In this document: positions 24,311-37,917 of the stretch, piece after piece | How positions within the stretch are numbered: position 1 is the first letter of the stretch | Layout of the letters: each line of letters starts with the position of its first letter | Assembly (NCBI GenBank): GCA_013397435.1 | Contig: VZRG01001565.1 | Span: 62,001-126,000 of the forward strand | DNA length: 64,000 nucleotides | Direction of reading: 5' to 3' | Source: Erythrocercus mccallii | Taxonomy: Eukaryota > Chordata > Aves > Passeriformes > Dicruridae | Made by a program: the position numbers and the translations under genes | The notes under the pieces: model-generated | Database searches by the model: none | Told to the model about the DNA's origin: nothing | The model's input: the letters and a program-made list of their open reading frames with translations, nothing else

Positions 24311-27300
24311 TTTTTTTCAAAACTAACAAAGTAATACCTGCTTGGGATTTTGCTTGAGTAAAAACAGTATTTTTAATACTAGAACTCAGAAATAGTACCC
24401 TGACAGCATATATGATTACCCAGGGCTGAGGTAACTTGCAGTGCTTGAGACAGAAGTATTATGTGGGCTGATAAAGTATTTGCGGGTATGTAAAGAGACT
24501 GCTAAAGGTGATCTTATTTATGATGAGAACTTATGAATATTCACTCACTTCCTTTTCAGTTTTAGTAGCTATTTCCTATTGCAGCCTGTTGTGCATTGAA
24601 TTGTTGGGGGTGTATTCCACACCCACTCTTCAGGTGTTGCCAACTCTCCCAAGCATTTTTTCTGATTAAAGGAATTGCTGGGCTGTATTATCTGAATTCT
24701 TTTGGCCTTGTTCTTGTTAGCCTGAAGGAGGAGGGAAGAAAAAGCACAATTTTAAAGGCTTCAAAAGCCACAGCACAGGCAGTTCCTATTGGTGTGGTAC
24801 AGGGCAGGATCAAGGTAGGTGTTACAGCCAAGCTCCTGATGACTGGTTACAAGTCCAGGAAGCAATTACTGCGCTGCTGCTGATTCTCTCAGCACTCAAG
24901 AGGAGGGGTTTAGCTTGTGCACTCCTTAACACACTAACTTGGTTTTGGTCTCTGTACAGCCTGCTGAAGCACTTCTGGCTGCAGAATCTCTTCAAGTAGA
25001 GCATGAAGGAAAAATATAAAATTTCTCTGAGATAGAATGAATATCAAACTCAGTTGTGTGTTACTTGACAGATAGTTCGGTTGGAGATGGAGATAAATGG
25101 GAGCTTGGAGCTGTAATGTGGCTCTTAGTTCTTGAGCATGTTTCACTGGCACTGAGTAGCTTTATTTAGCTTGTGAAAACAGACAACACTGTGACGTCCA
25201 TTTTATAAATCTATTACTAAAACTGACTTTTTTACAGCTTCTGTTGCCTTCAAGGCTGCTAGAAATCCCCAGGATGAAGCCAGAAAGAACATAATCTGTT
25301 GAACTGTGATGCTGAAGCAGATTTGCAAACATCAATAGTGAATAAAATATTCTGCTTAGAAACATAAATCACTACAATCGCTGAAATAGCTGACTATGAT
25401 AAAAAGGCAATGAATTTTTCATGAAGTACAGCAATAGCACCAGATGGCTACTGGGCTTGTGGGAGAATCTTTCCATTTCACATTAATTCTGAAAAATAGT
25501 GAACTAAAAACAGCATGCTGTAATGAACTGGTCACACACAGTGTTAGTTTGGAGCTAAAATAAGTGGATGGAGTCAGATTTGTTCCAAACTGGCTTATGG
25601 TCCTGGACTCCTACTTGAGATCTGGCTCCAAGAGTTCTTGTCTACACAGGTCTCTCTGCAGTGTGTAGGTGGGTGATGTTTGGTTTAAATTGCTTTATGC
25701 TCACACAGTTGTCTTCTGTCCCTTTTTTATCTTGTCAAATCCTGCTATAATTAACCTGCTTTCAAAAAGAGATGTTACTTACAACACAGAAAGGATGAAA
25801 CCACTGTAAAAGTTCAGGTGAACTTTACTCATGTCATATGAGCTTTGGTGGTAGTGTCTGCAGTGCATGGCTTTATTATTTGAAAGTCATGTTAGTTTAG
25901 TGTTGTACTTTCCAATGTTGAAGCAACATTTTTATTGAACATTGGTGTGTGCCTGTTACTTAAATTTATGGCAGTTTCTAGCCAGGAGTGTATTATGTCT
26001 AGCATGTGCTGCCCTTAGTCATGCCTTCTGACCTGCTTTGTCATCTCTAGTAGGATAACAAACTAGAAATCTTAGAGTAAAAATACAAATTGCTATTGAT
26101 GTAATGCTTAGTGAAGGAGTAATTTGGGGCTCAACTATGTGACCTGTTACTTGGTTAAGGATTCCTCAAACAGAAAATTTATTGTCCAGAACTCTTTTTC
26201 CTTTTTTTTTAAAATTTTTTTTCTTCAAACCTAGGTCATATTCTGGACCTCCATTTGGAAACCTAAGTTAAATTTTAGCCACCAACTGTGATTTTTGATT
26301 ATTCTTTTTCTTACCTTTTAATTTTCATAGTGGTATCTCAGCCAGTTTAAGAAAAGCAAAACATTATTTTTCTCTATTATACTTTTGACCACTGTACTTC
26401 TGAGTTGTGGGAAATGGATTTGAATATGTGGTGACATACGTACGAGTAATGACTGCCTTAAACTGTTCCAGAGTAAGATTTAATGAACACAAATTCATAT
26501 GAAGTTAAAGATTTTTTTAGTCATGTGACTTTATTTTACTTATTTTGTCAAGTGCCCTTCACAGTTTACACCCTCACTAGGAGAGCCTTTCTATGGAGAA
26601 TTTGTCTGCGTGTACTCTGCCCTCATCAACCTGCCAACACATGGGTGTGTCTAGTCTTGGAAGTGAAGCTCAGAGTTCTTGTTCAACTACATGGTGGCTG
26701 ATATCCGCATGGTACAATGCAGGTCGTGGTAGCTTTGGGGAGAAGCAGTGTAGTTACATTCACCTGATGCTATTCCTCAACTAATGTGCCATGTCTTCCT
26801 GCAGAGTTAACCAGTGAGGTTGGCTGACACAGTTTCTAACTAGGGGTACGCTAACTAATCAGGATATACATTCCTGAATATACGTTTCAGGAGCTACACA
26901 TACTGATGAGTGAGTACACACATATCAAGGCAAGGTATACATTATGTACCTGTGTATATAATGGATTAAGAGAATTTAATCTAAATATTAAGTTACAGTT
27001 ATGTTTGTCTGATAGCCACTGCACTCTGCTTGTGTAGCAGATTAGCATGTGTGGCTTGGCAGGAAGTGAGGAGGGGATAGAGGGCACCTGATCTCCAAGT
27101 CTGGATCCATAGTATGTGCCTAGGATTGGAGTGGGAAGCAGGAGGCTTGTGCAGCCCCTCTGGAGCAGGTAAGGCACTGCTCCAGAGAGCAGGTGCTCTC
27201 TCCCAGCACCAGAAGTTTAGGACCAAATTACTGAACAATATTTCATTATGGGCTGTTTCTGGCAACTGGCTTCTGGTTTGGTTGGTGGTGTTTTTCTTGC

Positions 27301-29148
27301 CTTCTCTAGAATGTTGTACTGCAGTATTATATAATCATTCTTTACAGGCCTTAGGCATGCTGCACGCTGTAGAGCTGGCCAGCTTGGATCTCAAAGCTGG
27401 GACTATGGCAAGAAGTGCTGGAGCTGCAGGGAGGGTACTGTGTCCCCTTCCTTTCAGGAAGCTGACATAGTTTACGTGGTGAAGTGTGCTGTTACCTGAG
27501 CTGCAACTGCTTGTTTCTGAGTTCATGGGTCTTACCTAAAATCAACTGACCTGTTACTCCTGGGTTTTCTTTTGTTTAATTTAAACCACCTCAGATATGA
27601 CCCTGAAACCAAATGAACAGGAAGATTTAAGAGCAGACTTGACAAAGCCTATTAAAAAAAAAGTAAGGGGGGAACGAGAACTGAAACTGCCAAGAAATTA
27701 TGGAGGGGTGAGTGGACTAGAACAAGAGTGGTTTGAAGTAGAGGAAGCTGGGCAATATGCAGAAGCAGACTTACAAAGTAGGTAACGTTACTCCAGTGTA
27801 AACATGTGCAACATGCTAATCTAACCCAGCTCTGCAAGATTCTTGTATGAACACAGGGTTCAGAGCATTACTGTTCAGTGGTGTGCCCCAGCAGAACCAA
27901 GCAAATCAAAGAAGCACCCTGTCAATGTTAAGTCACTGTGGCTCAATGTGTGTTTGTTGATGATTGCATATACAAGCTGTATTTCAGATGTATTTAAGTC
28001 TGTGTTGTAACTGTCTTGAAATGTACTCTGAAGATTTTATTGTCATATTTAACTACATAAAATTAGTAACAATGCAACTGTTCACTGCCAAAGTCATTCC
28101 ACTTTAAACAAAACAAACCATTATCTTTTTCTGTCTACATTCTCTGGGTATAAACACAGGACTGCTTTTGCTGGCCAGAGAATTGCTCTGGCTATTTATA
28201 GCATAGCAAAAATCTTTCCAGATTCTCATTACCTATCAACAGGCTGTACTTCTTGATATGGGACAAAATAAAAAGTCACAGTGATCTTGAAGTGGGCAGA
28301 TAGGGAAAGGCTAGAGAATCCTGAGAGATATAGCATTTCTGTTGTCCTTTTTGCTTTTTGTCAGTTGCTCCCAAATCACACTGCTGATCTACAAGATACT
28401 CATGAACAATTCTCTTGTGAAAATCCTCTCTGAAAAGCTTCATGATTCAGAGAAGAGGAAGATAAACACCTCTAGGGCTCTCACTGCTCCCTGATATCTT
28501 GTTTTACTGATGAATGCTGATTAGCTGGGCCTGAGAAGTGGTGTTCTCAGTAAAACACATGCAGGCAGCAGGAAACGTGTGGTTATGTTGCTCTCATTTA
28601 ATGTTTTGATTTTGTTTTGTTTTTATTTTTTTTATTTCTGTCAAAGCCATGTCTCTGTCTGCTTGCATAACATATGTAAAAAATACTGTACTTTAATGTA
28701 AAGAAAACATAGCTGAATATCTGAAAACCTGTTGAAAAGTGAAATGAGACTTTCTGAAATAACATAGACCTTCATATTTCAACTTCATATTCCTGACCTC
28801 TGGCAACTGTTTAAAGCATACTGAAGGAATGAATTCGTGGTGTTGGTGGCTCAGAGGTCTTCAAAAGTAGTTTTCAAATAATGGTGTGTATATCTGCATA
28901 TGCGAATATACACAACGGTATTTGGGGGAATGTGTATATTATGTGGCTGCCCTCCTCTCCCCTGGAACCCTGCATGCTGCAGCTGCTAAAAGCACGGAGG
29001 CAGGGCGGTTCCCGGTGCTGCCCGGGTTTCTGTGGCCCTGCTGGGGGGGGGAAGGTGTGTGGCTCCATTCGCTCCTCCTGAATTGTGCAAGGCAAGCGTC
29101 AGCATGAGGTCAAAGAAAGAGTCAAGTGCATCCATGCTGTATCATGTT

Positions 29149-29211
29149 TTTTTTTCTTCCAAGTGTGGTGGTGGTTTTTTTTGTTTTTTTTTTTTTGTTT
29201 TTTTTGTTCCT
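29149..29211. repeat. Poly(T)/G-interrupted T tract
   Basis: Long T runs are interrupted by single Gs and one GTGGTGGTGG block. A decayed poly(A) tail of an antisense retroposon is possible, but no retroposon body is recognisable next to it. Confidence 0.6.
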
Positions 29212-29304
29212 TCCTCCTGCCTGACCTTGTCTGGCAGTGCCCCTTTCCTCTTCTGCTATGACAGCATGAAACAGGGCAAGTGTGGCCTTGGTGGGGTTCT
29301 GAAA

Positions 29305-29420
29305 TGAAGCGCGTTTCCTTTCCCAGTGCGGCGCGCTGAGTCAGAGCGGCCGCGGGCTGTTCCTGGCAGCTGCCTCAGGCCGGGCTCCCGGGGCCGCACC
29401 CGCTGCCGCATAAACAGAAC
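29305..29420. promoter_or_regulatory. Small CpG-rich patch with an AP-1-like site
   Basis: About 115 bp are rich in CpG, including a GCGGCCGC core at about 29346-29353, amid AT-rich DNA. TGAGTCA, the AP-1 consensus, lies at 29337-29343. This is compatible with an enhancer or the start of a non-coding transcript. No downstream gene is recognisable. Confidence 0.35.
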
Positions 29421-32400
29421 ACTCTGTCTGCTTACGGGTTCTGTGCTTTGGCCAGTTCGGGGCATTTTTCCAAAGCTGCTCTATTGTCGCTTTTCCTTTG
29501 ATGTGCAAAGCTGAGCAGCAGCGTGAGTGCCTGTTTCTGCAGCGAAGAGCTCGAGAGATAATGTTATCGGAGCATGAGATGAATATCCATGTAATGCTGT
29601 TAATATTCTGATGGCACCGGCTTTCAAGAGATAAGGGAAGACTTTCAGACTTTCAGCCAGGCTCTTTTGCTTGTAACATTTAGGCTGGACTACCCCACTG
29701 AGAAAAAGGGATGTATATGAAATGTCTGACCTTGATTTAGTGTAGTCCTAAAGACAACCGGAACCAACCCCAAGTCAGCTGTTCATATGCTTCTGTATGT
29801 AATTAGACAGGTAATTAGAGGCAGTTCCACATCAAACAGATGTGTATCGCTGCCCATAGCTAAGCAAAGCACAGCAAGGAGCAGAACTACTTCCCTGCTC
29901 TTCCTCATGAGCAGGGAAGCTGAGGAAAACGTGGTGGGCTAGAAAAGCCTCGGAAAAGTAAACAGCAATGATGTTGATTTTCTTACAGAGGAGAGGTTAT
30001 TTTCAAGCTTTTTTCATCAATACAATTAGGATGAGGTGTGTGGGCAGACTGTCAGGTGGGAGTAGGACCAGTGCATTAAGATTTTAGAATAAACTGCATA
30101 GGCTTCTGCTCTTTGGATGGATGCAGCCCTTGAGAAAGACATCTTTTAAGCCAACGGGAGGTCAGTGGAAAGATCAGAGGACATGTTCAGAACTTGCTGT
30201 GAAGCTGGCAAGGAAAACGAAGCTCCAGCACAGTCGGCTGTCTTTGCAAACCACCCATGACTCTGGTGGCAATCTTCAGACAGGGTATTTTGGATTTATT
30301 TTTTTTTTTTACCTTGCTAAGGTGGGTCCAATAGCCTGCCTTATTGTTTATTAGTGTTACTTTTCCATTCTGTGTACAATTTGAGAGGTAGGCAAACATA
30401 TTTTTCTAGATGTTGAATAGGTACATTGCCTAGGTTTTTTTCTGCAACTGCAGGGCTAACTGAAGCAACAAACACATCCAAGATCTGTATTAGATGATAT
30501 AGTAAACTACTGGTGCCTTTGTAGTTCCCTTGTCCTTTGGTTCATAGAGCATGGGAGTGAACTGGGAATATGAATATATTTGCAATACCCGTGCAGACAC
30601 AGGTAGTGCTGAGACACTTGAGTCTCTGAAAAACCTAGTACAGACCTACAGCATATCATTGTGTTACGTGTACACAATACTTTGGTTAGATTTCTGAGAG
30701 GAAAACAAGGCATTAGGACTATGTAGTCTCTAACAGCCATTATCATTAATAATGTATTAAAAAGCAAGTTTATAGCCCTGAGGCTATCATCTCAATGCAT
30801 AATCTCAGAAATGTCAAGGTGACTCAGGATGATGTGATGAACCATGACATCTCTGAACCGCTCTGAAACGTGTTGTTCCAAAGAGCACACGCAGCAAAAT
30901 GCACAGGGTGCTCAGACAAAAAGGCTTTGTTGCCCTCCAAATCATAAACACTCTTCTCCTTGGCGAGGATACATAGCAGCCATGGTGTGTATTGTCTTTG
31001 CCTTCTGAAAATGTGGGCATGTTTTTATGGTCTGCATCATATTTGGGATATGAAAGATTCTGTCAGCAAATAATAATCTAATTCCCCCCTTTATTGGGAT
31101 AGAAATACTTTTGCTCATGTTCATAGTGGAGAAAGTTAAGTACGGCTCAAAAATATTTGGGCCATATTGTTGTAGTCTAGCTGAAGTTTGTACAATTAAC
31201 AATGTCTGTGTTAGTTTTTGGCTGTGTCACCATACCTCCCTCTTAGATAACACTATTCTTTTGAGGACACCAGCCTCTGTTCACACAGTGGGTTAACCAG
31301 TACTGTGTTCTTGTTTGTAAATTGCATTAGAGAAGCTTTGAACTCTTTCCTTTGGTCAGTGCAAATCAGAGCACTGGTGCCAAAATCTCACATCAATTCT
31401 TTGACTAGTGGTGCTGTTTTTTGGGGTTTTTTTTTAATTGGATATTTTGGTGACACAATTCAATGTAACAAAAAAAAAGTTGATTATGTGAAGGGAGATG
31501 TAGGAAGAAATTAATTAGAATTATCCAGCCTATAACAGAATGTTATCTATAAAGGGTAATTCATCTGAGTGTCTTCATTTTTGAGTATATAGTTGCAAAT
31601 TCGTAGGAAATAGCATTCCTCGTCAGGGCCAGGTGGTCGAGCCACTCCTCCCTCCCATGCCGTGACCTGATGCTTTAATTTTATTTTTATACAGAGACTT
31701 TTAACAATAGCCTTTTCTTATGTTTAGTGAACTATTTTTTTTCTTTATAATGGGCTCAGCTTCCTGAGCAGCAGAACATCTACCTCCCTTGATAATTACC
31801 CAGGAGTTTCTCTCAGAAAGCTCTTCTCTTAGAAAGCTTTTCTCTTACAGCACATTATGTTTCCTCAATAAATTTGATCTGCCTTTTGCATTCTAAGTGG
31901 GTTAGGCCATTTTAGCACCAGTTGACTTTCTAAATTAAAATAGCTTTGCTAGTATAAGAGTGCAGATGCATATTTGTTGAGTCTGGAACAAAACTGAGAT
32001 GGGCCCTTGCCACTTCCAATTTTTTATGTTAGAAGACTAACACCTAAGTTATTCTTGGGGTCTGGTGTGGCTGAGGCTGTGCAGTGGTAGATTTGTCTCT
32101 GCCCATTGTGTGTTACAGCACAAAGTGACTTTGGATAGTGTTAATGCAAGTCAGCACTCTGCGGTAAACATCTGGCTTTTACTGAGTTAGTAGCCAAGCC
32201 CTCATTAATTTCTAATTTCTATAGAGTCAGGCTTGTAAATATCTCTTTTTTTCCCCTTCCTCCTCCAGCATCTGGCACAAAGGCACATATGAGCACATAC
32301 CTGCTTATACTTTCTGTTTTGAAGCCAGGTGACCCTGTTAGGTGAAGGTAGGGCCATGCCTGAGGCTACAAAGTCGTGGTGAAAGGCTTTCTCTGCTAGG

Positions 32401-32810
32401 TTGGGTTTGGTGCTGTCCTAACATGCTCATGCAGACGCTTCTTTTCCAGCATGGCACATGAACTGAAAGCACTCTCATCTACTTGGCAGAAGCCTGCAGC
32501 ATGAAATGCAAACAGATCCCTGTCCGCCATCCAAGTGAGTTATACACCAAGCCTGCATTCCTCAATTCTTCTCAGTTCTTCTCTGTAAAATGATGGTAAT
32601 TCCTTTACCCTTTTGTAGGATGGTTTGGATAAAAGATGTTTAATTGATGTAAAATATAACTGTTAGGAATGTACTTCATATTTCCAGCAGCTCATGCTGC
32701 TGACATACATCCCAATTCCTTTCCTCTCAGGCATTACTCCAGTGAGGAAGAATGAGTTTTGACTGCTCTTCAAGCAGTCATATACCAAGTTCATGACACT
32801 GCTGCTGTTT

Positions 32811-32852
32811 TAAGGTATATAAGGTATACCTTATACCTGTATAATACCTTAA
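32811..32852. repeat. AT-rich palindromic cluster
   Basis: AAGGTATACCTT at 32821-32832 is a perfect 12-bp palindrome, flanked by TAAGGTATAT on the left and ATAATACCTTA on the right. The whole could fold as nested hairpins. No retroelement or gene feature is attached. Confidence 0.65.
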
Positions 32853-35800
32853 TGAATGACCTTGATTTTACTAATGCTTTTCCAAATACTGACAAAAAAA
32901 GTAACTTTTGCTTCTGATAGCTGACTTGAAATATGTTTGATTGACTACCAGTAAAACTGAGGCTTTGTCTTTAGTTAGGAGGTTTTCTTAGCAAGGAGCT
33001 GAGCTGTTTGTATCTGAAACAGGTTCCTTTCCTGCTGGCTTTGTCTCATTGAGACTCTGCTTGCTGAGTGTGGGGCTAGTAACTTGTTTTACAGGCCTTT
33101 GATCCATCACTAGTGTCTTGATGTAACCAAATTTCCTCTGATGCTCCTTTTAAAATTTTCTTTGTTTTCTTTTTTGGCCGGGAAAGGTTGCTGCAAGTGC
33201 AGTAAGTAAAATCTTATCAGACAGCGTGTTTACAGCAGTTCAAAGTGTCTATAAGGTTTAATTAGCTGGTTTAGTCCACAGCACAGATATGACTTCTATG
33301 TGTTCCTTTCTCAGAAAGGCATGGATGGTAAAGTCACAGGAGTTTACAGTAAGGAGATGTTACCTGCTGAAAAAATACCCAAGCCCACACCACCCCCACC
33401 AAAAAAAAACCACCAAACCAAACACCCACACAAAAGAACTTCATATATAGTCCCTTCTAGCTCTTCCTTTTCTCTCCTGGGCCTGTGCTGCTCTTGTGAG
33501 AGACCTGTTTGGATTGCAAAGTAGCAGTTGGCTCTTGGCAGGGCTTACAAGAGCTTGATGAGAGAGAGGAGTCATTATCTAGTATCTGCCAGCAGCTTTG
33601 GGAAGAGTGAAATGGAATTTGGGTCTCCCTGAGGGTGTCTGAATTAAGAGAAATGCAGCCTTCAGGTGCTTACTATGTATAATCATATAACCAAGGGTTA
33701 ATTAGGAAAGCCCCTGTGGTATTTCAAATGTTTGAGAGACCTCATAAGGCTGAGCAAACCAGGATTTGGGATGGAGGCTGAAGTCTTAAGAGGTAGTCCC
33801 GTGGGACTTTTCCAACCTCATGTGACTCTCACTTTCACTGGCTCAGCTTGCTCTTTTCCAAGCTGTGACGCAGGTGTTAAAGAAGAATGGGGAAGTATTA
33901 ATGCCTGATAAGCAGCATTTTGCAAAGTTGCTAAGTAATTGAATTTGAAGCAGATTACCCCATTCACAGTCTGAATGCTAGCACATATACTAGCACAAAT
34001 ACAGTCTTGTATAAACAGTCATGATATTAACTATTTTAGTACTTGTTTGTCATAGGGTGTGTATTGTTTTCTTGCCAATGCCAAACTGCAGGCTAGCTTT
34101 AGTAGCATAGGATGTATTAAAAAAATGGCCAAGACTATGAGAATCAGCAAGGTAAAACCTTGACGTACCTGTAATTCACCATGAGGAGTCTATAGGTACT
34201 GTAGTGTATCCTCTGCATCTGGTACACATAAGGTTTTTGAGCATTGGCTTGATAAACTTAGAAATCCTGACTAGATCCTTGAAAGCAACTGTGTAAGAAT
34301 AGTCTGTATAAAAGGAAATAGTCCCTTTTATAGGAATATACTTCAGACAGCTGTGGAGCTCTTACAAAAATAATGCTCTATTGTGGATTTTTTTTGCCTC
34401 GTCAGATAATCTTGACAGAAAGTCCTCAATTCATTTGCCTAAATGACATAAGATAAGTCAAACACCATATGGCACTCCAGTGATTTCTGCTTTGTCTCTA
34501 GCTGCTATGCTAGGAGGGTACAGGTCCCACAATGTCTGATTAAATACACAACCTTAGGCCTTGGATATGCCAATAAAAATATAAATCAGAAAGGAATTAA
34601 TTTCTTCTTTTAGTACAGTACTGTGAAAAACAGTAGAGTAAAAATTTTTCAGTTTCCTAAAATACAAGTTTTTCTAGCATCTGCTTGAGCAGCTGAAAAG
34701 TCTCTTCTTTAAGGGCTTTGAAGGTGAAAGATGCTCTGTTTGTTTTCTCAATGCCAGATACTTTTCAACATCTCTGACCAGGAGTTTCTAACTGTCTAGT
34801 ATGTGATATTAGGTTTTGTAGAGTTTTATTTTTTAATAACTTCCTTTGATCTCATAATTTGTTTCCCAAGTTTTAATCAGTAATGAGTTAGTCCTGTGTC
34901 ACTCAATTCTCAGTTGAGATCTCTGTGTTAATAAAAATCAACATCAAGCTGCAGCACATATTCCCTTCCAGAAGAATATTATGCAAGCAGCAGCAGTAAG
35001 CTCTGCTCAGGAAAGCCCGTCTGAGAGCACGTAGCTGAAAGCACAGGGCCATAGACCATGGGGCTGCACAGACCATAGCAGGGCTCCAGCATCACAGAAC
35101 TGCAAATCTAGGCAGATGTTCTTTAACAATGGGTTTGATGTGTGGCGTTTATGACAAGTAAACTCGTTTAAACTCGTGTTCAAAATCAGTTGAACTTAGA
35201 TACTACAACTGAACACTTCCTCACTGTACTCTGCTTAATCTCCTTACTGTCTTCACAGTAGGAACTATTTCTAAAATTATTGATGTGAGCAGGGGACTTT
35301 CCCTGACTTTAACAGAGATTGGACCAGATAGCTGCTCTTATGCTAGAAGGTTTTTTTTTAACAATTTTAGCCTGACAGAGTTTGTGCAGTCAAGACTGTC
35401 TTCAGATCTACATCAATTAGAACCAACAAAGGATCTTATTTTTATCTCTTAATATTGAATAAATTAAGAACACCCAACTTGCAATGATAACAAAATGTGT
35501 CCGTGGATAGTATAGGCACAGAAAATTAAGTATTTCTCTCTGTTTTTGTTCTTTGATCAAAAATATACTCTGTTCTTGAACCCAGCCCTGCCAGCTATTA
35601 TTCAGGGAAGTTGTAAAGACAGGTTCTCAAACCTGGCACTGCTGGGGGGAGACGTGGAGGGTAAAGGTGGGGAGGAAAGACTGTGAGTTCAAACTTGGCA
35701 AAACCGTGTGTCTTTGAAAGCTGAAATGGTGAAGATTCACTCTATGGATTTAGCAGCTGCCAATTTTTCATTAAAACCTGTATCAAGAGACAGCTGTTTG

Positions 35801-36033
35801 CAGCCAGTTTTCTATGAGCAGGATTGAGTTTGAGAATAATGGTTTCTAGTCAGTGTAGCTCTGCTGTTCTGAAGCTGTTATGATGTTTACTAGGTTACTT
35901 ATCCTCACAAGGCTGAAGCTGCAGCTAACCATAATGTCACAAGTTCAACGTGAATTTCTTGTATACTCTACTAATCCTTATCATACTATTGTATACTTAT
36001 AGAATAGTGAGCCAAACAACAATAGGAACATGC

Positions 36034-36140
36034 TCCCTTCCCTTCCCTTCCCTTCCCTTCCCTTCCCNNNNNNNNNNNNNNNNNNNNNNNNNNNNNNNNN
36101 NNCCCTTCCCTTCCCTTCCCTTCCCTTCCCTTCCCTTCCC
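36034..36140. repeat. (CCCTT)n microsatellite with assembly gap
   Basis: Pure pentanucleotide CCCTT runs flank 35 Ns at 36068-36102. The real array is probably longer than shown, because a gap in a perfect repeat usually marks collapse. On one strand it is a homopurine run (AAGGG)n, able to form triplex or G-rich structures. Confidence 0.95.
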
Positions 36141-37341
36141 GGTGGCCGTGTACTCTTCAATAACACTGGGTTATAGGTGTTCAGTGGTGGGTCACCTGAA
36201 CAAAAAGGAGGTTAGAGTATTGCAAAATAAGTTTTCAATAGAGTAATGGATATCATAAAAGTGGCCTCAGTTTTATGGGAGTGAAGAGTAGAGGTAAGGA
36301 CAGAACCCAAGAAAATGGTGGATCACTCTCCACGAAGCAGGCAGTGGGTGTTTCTAAGGAAAGTGATCCGTGCGTTCCTCCCTAAGACTGCGCTGTACGG
36401 CCCAATGCCATAGGTTGGGGGTGGCAATCAGGCAAAGCATTCCAGATGCAGGCTCTTGCCATTAAGCTTTTTGTTTTGTTAATTGCTTGCAGGCAGGGAG
36501 GGGGCTTTAGGCTTCTACATCAGTGCACCAGTACCTAAACAGCTCTCAGGTCTCTTGCCTTGAGGCAGAACTTCTCTCTTTGGCAGAGGTGCCTTCAGAA
36601 GCTGATAGCTGCTGTTAGTGCTGCTGAATAACAATCAGGTATTTTCTTCTTTCTTCCTGTTTTCTTTTTTTCTTCTGAAATTACCTCCTGTGTGACCCTC
36701 AGCCTTTTCACCCCACATACAATCTGTTGTTATCTGTGTTTGAACTCTGTTCCCAAGATCTCTTTCTGGCTTGAGTGAGGACTTTACTAGGATATATCTA
36801 TTTGCTTCTCTCCCACATATTTTTGAAATGGACAGTAGCCAATATCAAATACCACAGGGAAAATATAAAGACTCTTCTAATATTTCTTGCAGCTCTGGAA
36901 GAAAAAAAAAAGCTTTAATGTAAACCTCTGCTCATGAGTTCATTCTCACTTTCCACTCTTGCCCTATTTGCTTTCCTAAGGGCACTGCCTCCCACCTAAT
37001 GCAGGTGTGAGGCAGGTGTTCCTTATGACTGAAGATGGTCTATTTGGGGCAAGCATGTGTCAGCCAAAGTACCCACCTGCTTTCAGAGTGTGTTCTTCAA
37101 TGTCAAATTCAAAGGATGGCTGGAAGGTCAGAGGGGATTTTGTGGCTGTTTGTTTTTGGTTACATGTCTGCTTGTTATAGTAACCAGAAAAGTAAAATTG
37201 AGGGAAGTACAGATAGATGAATTCTTGACAGATGATATAGTTTGAGTGTATTTATATATGTGTAGAGGGAGGCAGTTTCATTAAATGTGTAAGGATGGAT
37301 CTTATGAGGCAAGATAGACTTAGTTGTTAATATTGGATAGG

Positions 37342-37917
37342 TGGTGCTGGGTTTGGCTGGAGTTAATTTTCCTCATAGTGGCTAGTATGGAGCTATTTGT
37401 ATGTAGTAGGTTGGTATGGAGCAGTGTTGATTATTCAGGGATCTTTCAGTTCCTGCTGAGCAGTGCCTACACTGAGCCATGGCTGCTTCTGCTTCCCATC
37501 CCAACACTGAGCAGCTGGGGGTGCACAAGGATTTGGGAGGGGGCATGGCCAGGGCAGTGACCGCAAATGACCACAGGACTATCCCATACCATATGGCATC
37601 ATACTTGGCAATAAAACTGCGGGGAGGGTTGCTTGAGGAGCTATTGCGAAGGGACTGGCTGGGTATTGGTGTGTTGGTACTGAGTGATTGTTTTAATTTG
37701 CATCTCTTTTATTTCTTGGGCTTTATTTGTCTCTTTTGCTGTTTTCATTTTATTATAATTTGTTGTTTTTATTTTATTTCAGTTGTTAATTTGTTCTCAT
37801 GCAAACCTATGAGTTTTCTCACTTTTACCCTTCTAGTTCTCTTTCCTCCATCCCACTGATATTATTGAATGAGCAGCTGTGGGGTGCTTAGTTGGCAGCT
37901 GTAGTTAAACCATGGCA
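37342..37917 (+). mobile_element. Avian solo LTR (family A), diverged
   Basis: The block begins TGGTGCTGGGTTTGGCTGG and ends AGTTAAACCATGGCA, the same ends and internal order as the copy at 59700-60289. Shared landmarks include GTTAATTTTC, TGCTGAGCAGTGCCTACAC, the GGGGGTGCACAAG block and CCATATGGCATCAT. It matches a very common bird LTR type. I believe this is an ERVL/class III-like LTR, but that is from memory. No internal retroviral sequence adjoins it. ATAG lies just before the left end and also overlaps the right end, so a short target duplication is possible but the boundary is ambiguous. Confidence 0.75.

Larger units (their letters stand above)
24311..36033. other. Gene-poor AT-rich non-coding DNA
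   Basis: I found no supported gene. Named contents are a weak exon-like ORF at 27593-27785 (see findings), a T-rich tract at 29149-29211, a CpG-rich patch at 29305-29420, a short tandem duplication near 31808-31848 (a CTCTTAGAAAGCT-type unit, two copies), and an AT-rich palindromic cluster at 32811-32852. Other open frames are short and carry no recognisable domain. Confidence 0.55.

Noticed and set aside
37479..37859. 126-codon frame rich in Phe/Leu/Cys resembling a membrane protein
   Set aside because: It lies entirely within a family-A LTR and is T-rich non-coding sequence; the hydrophobicity is a composition effect.
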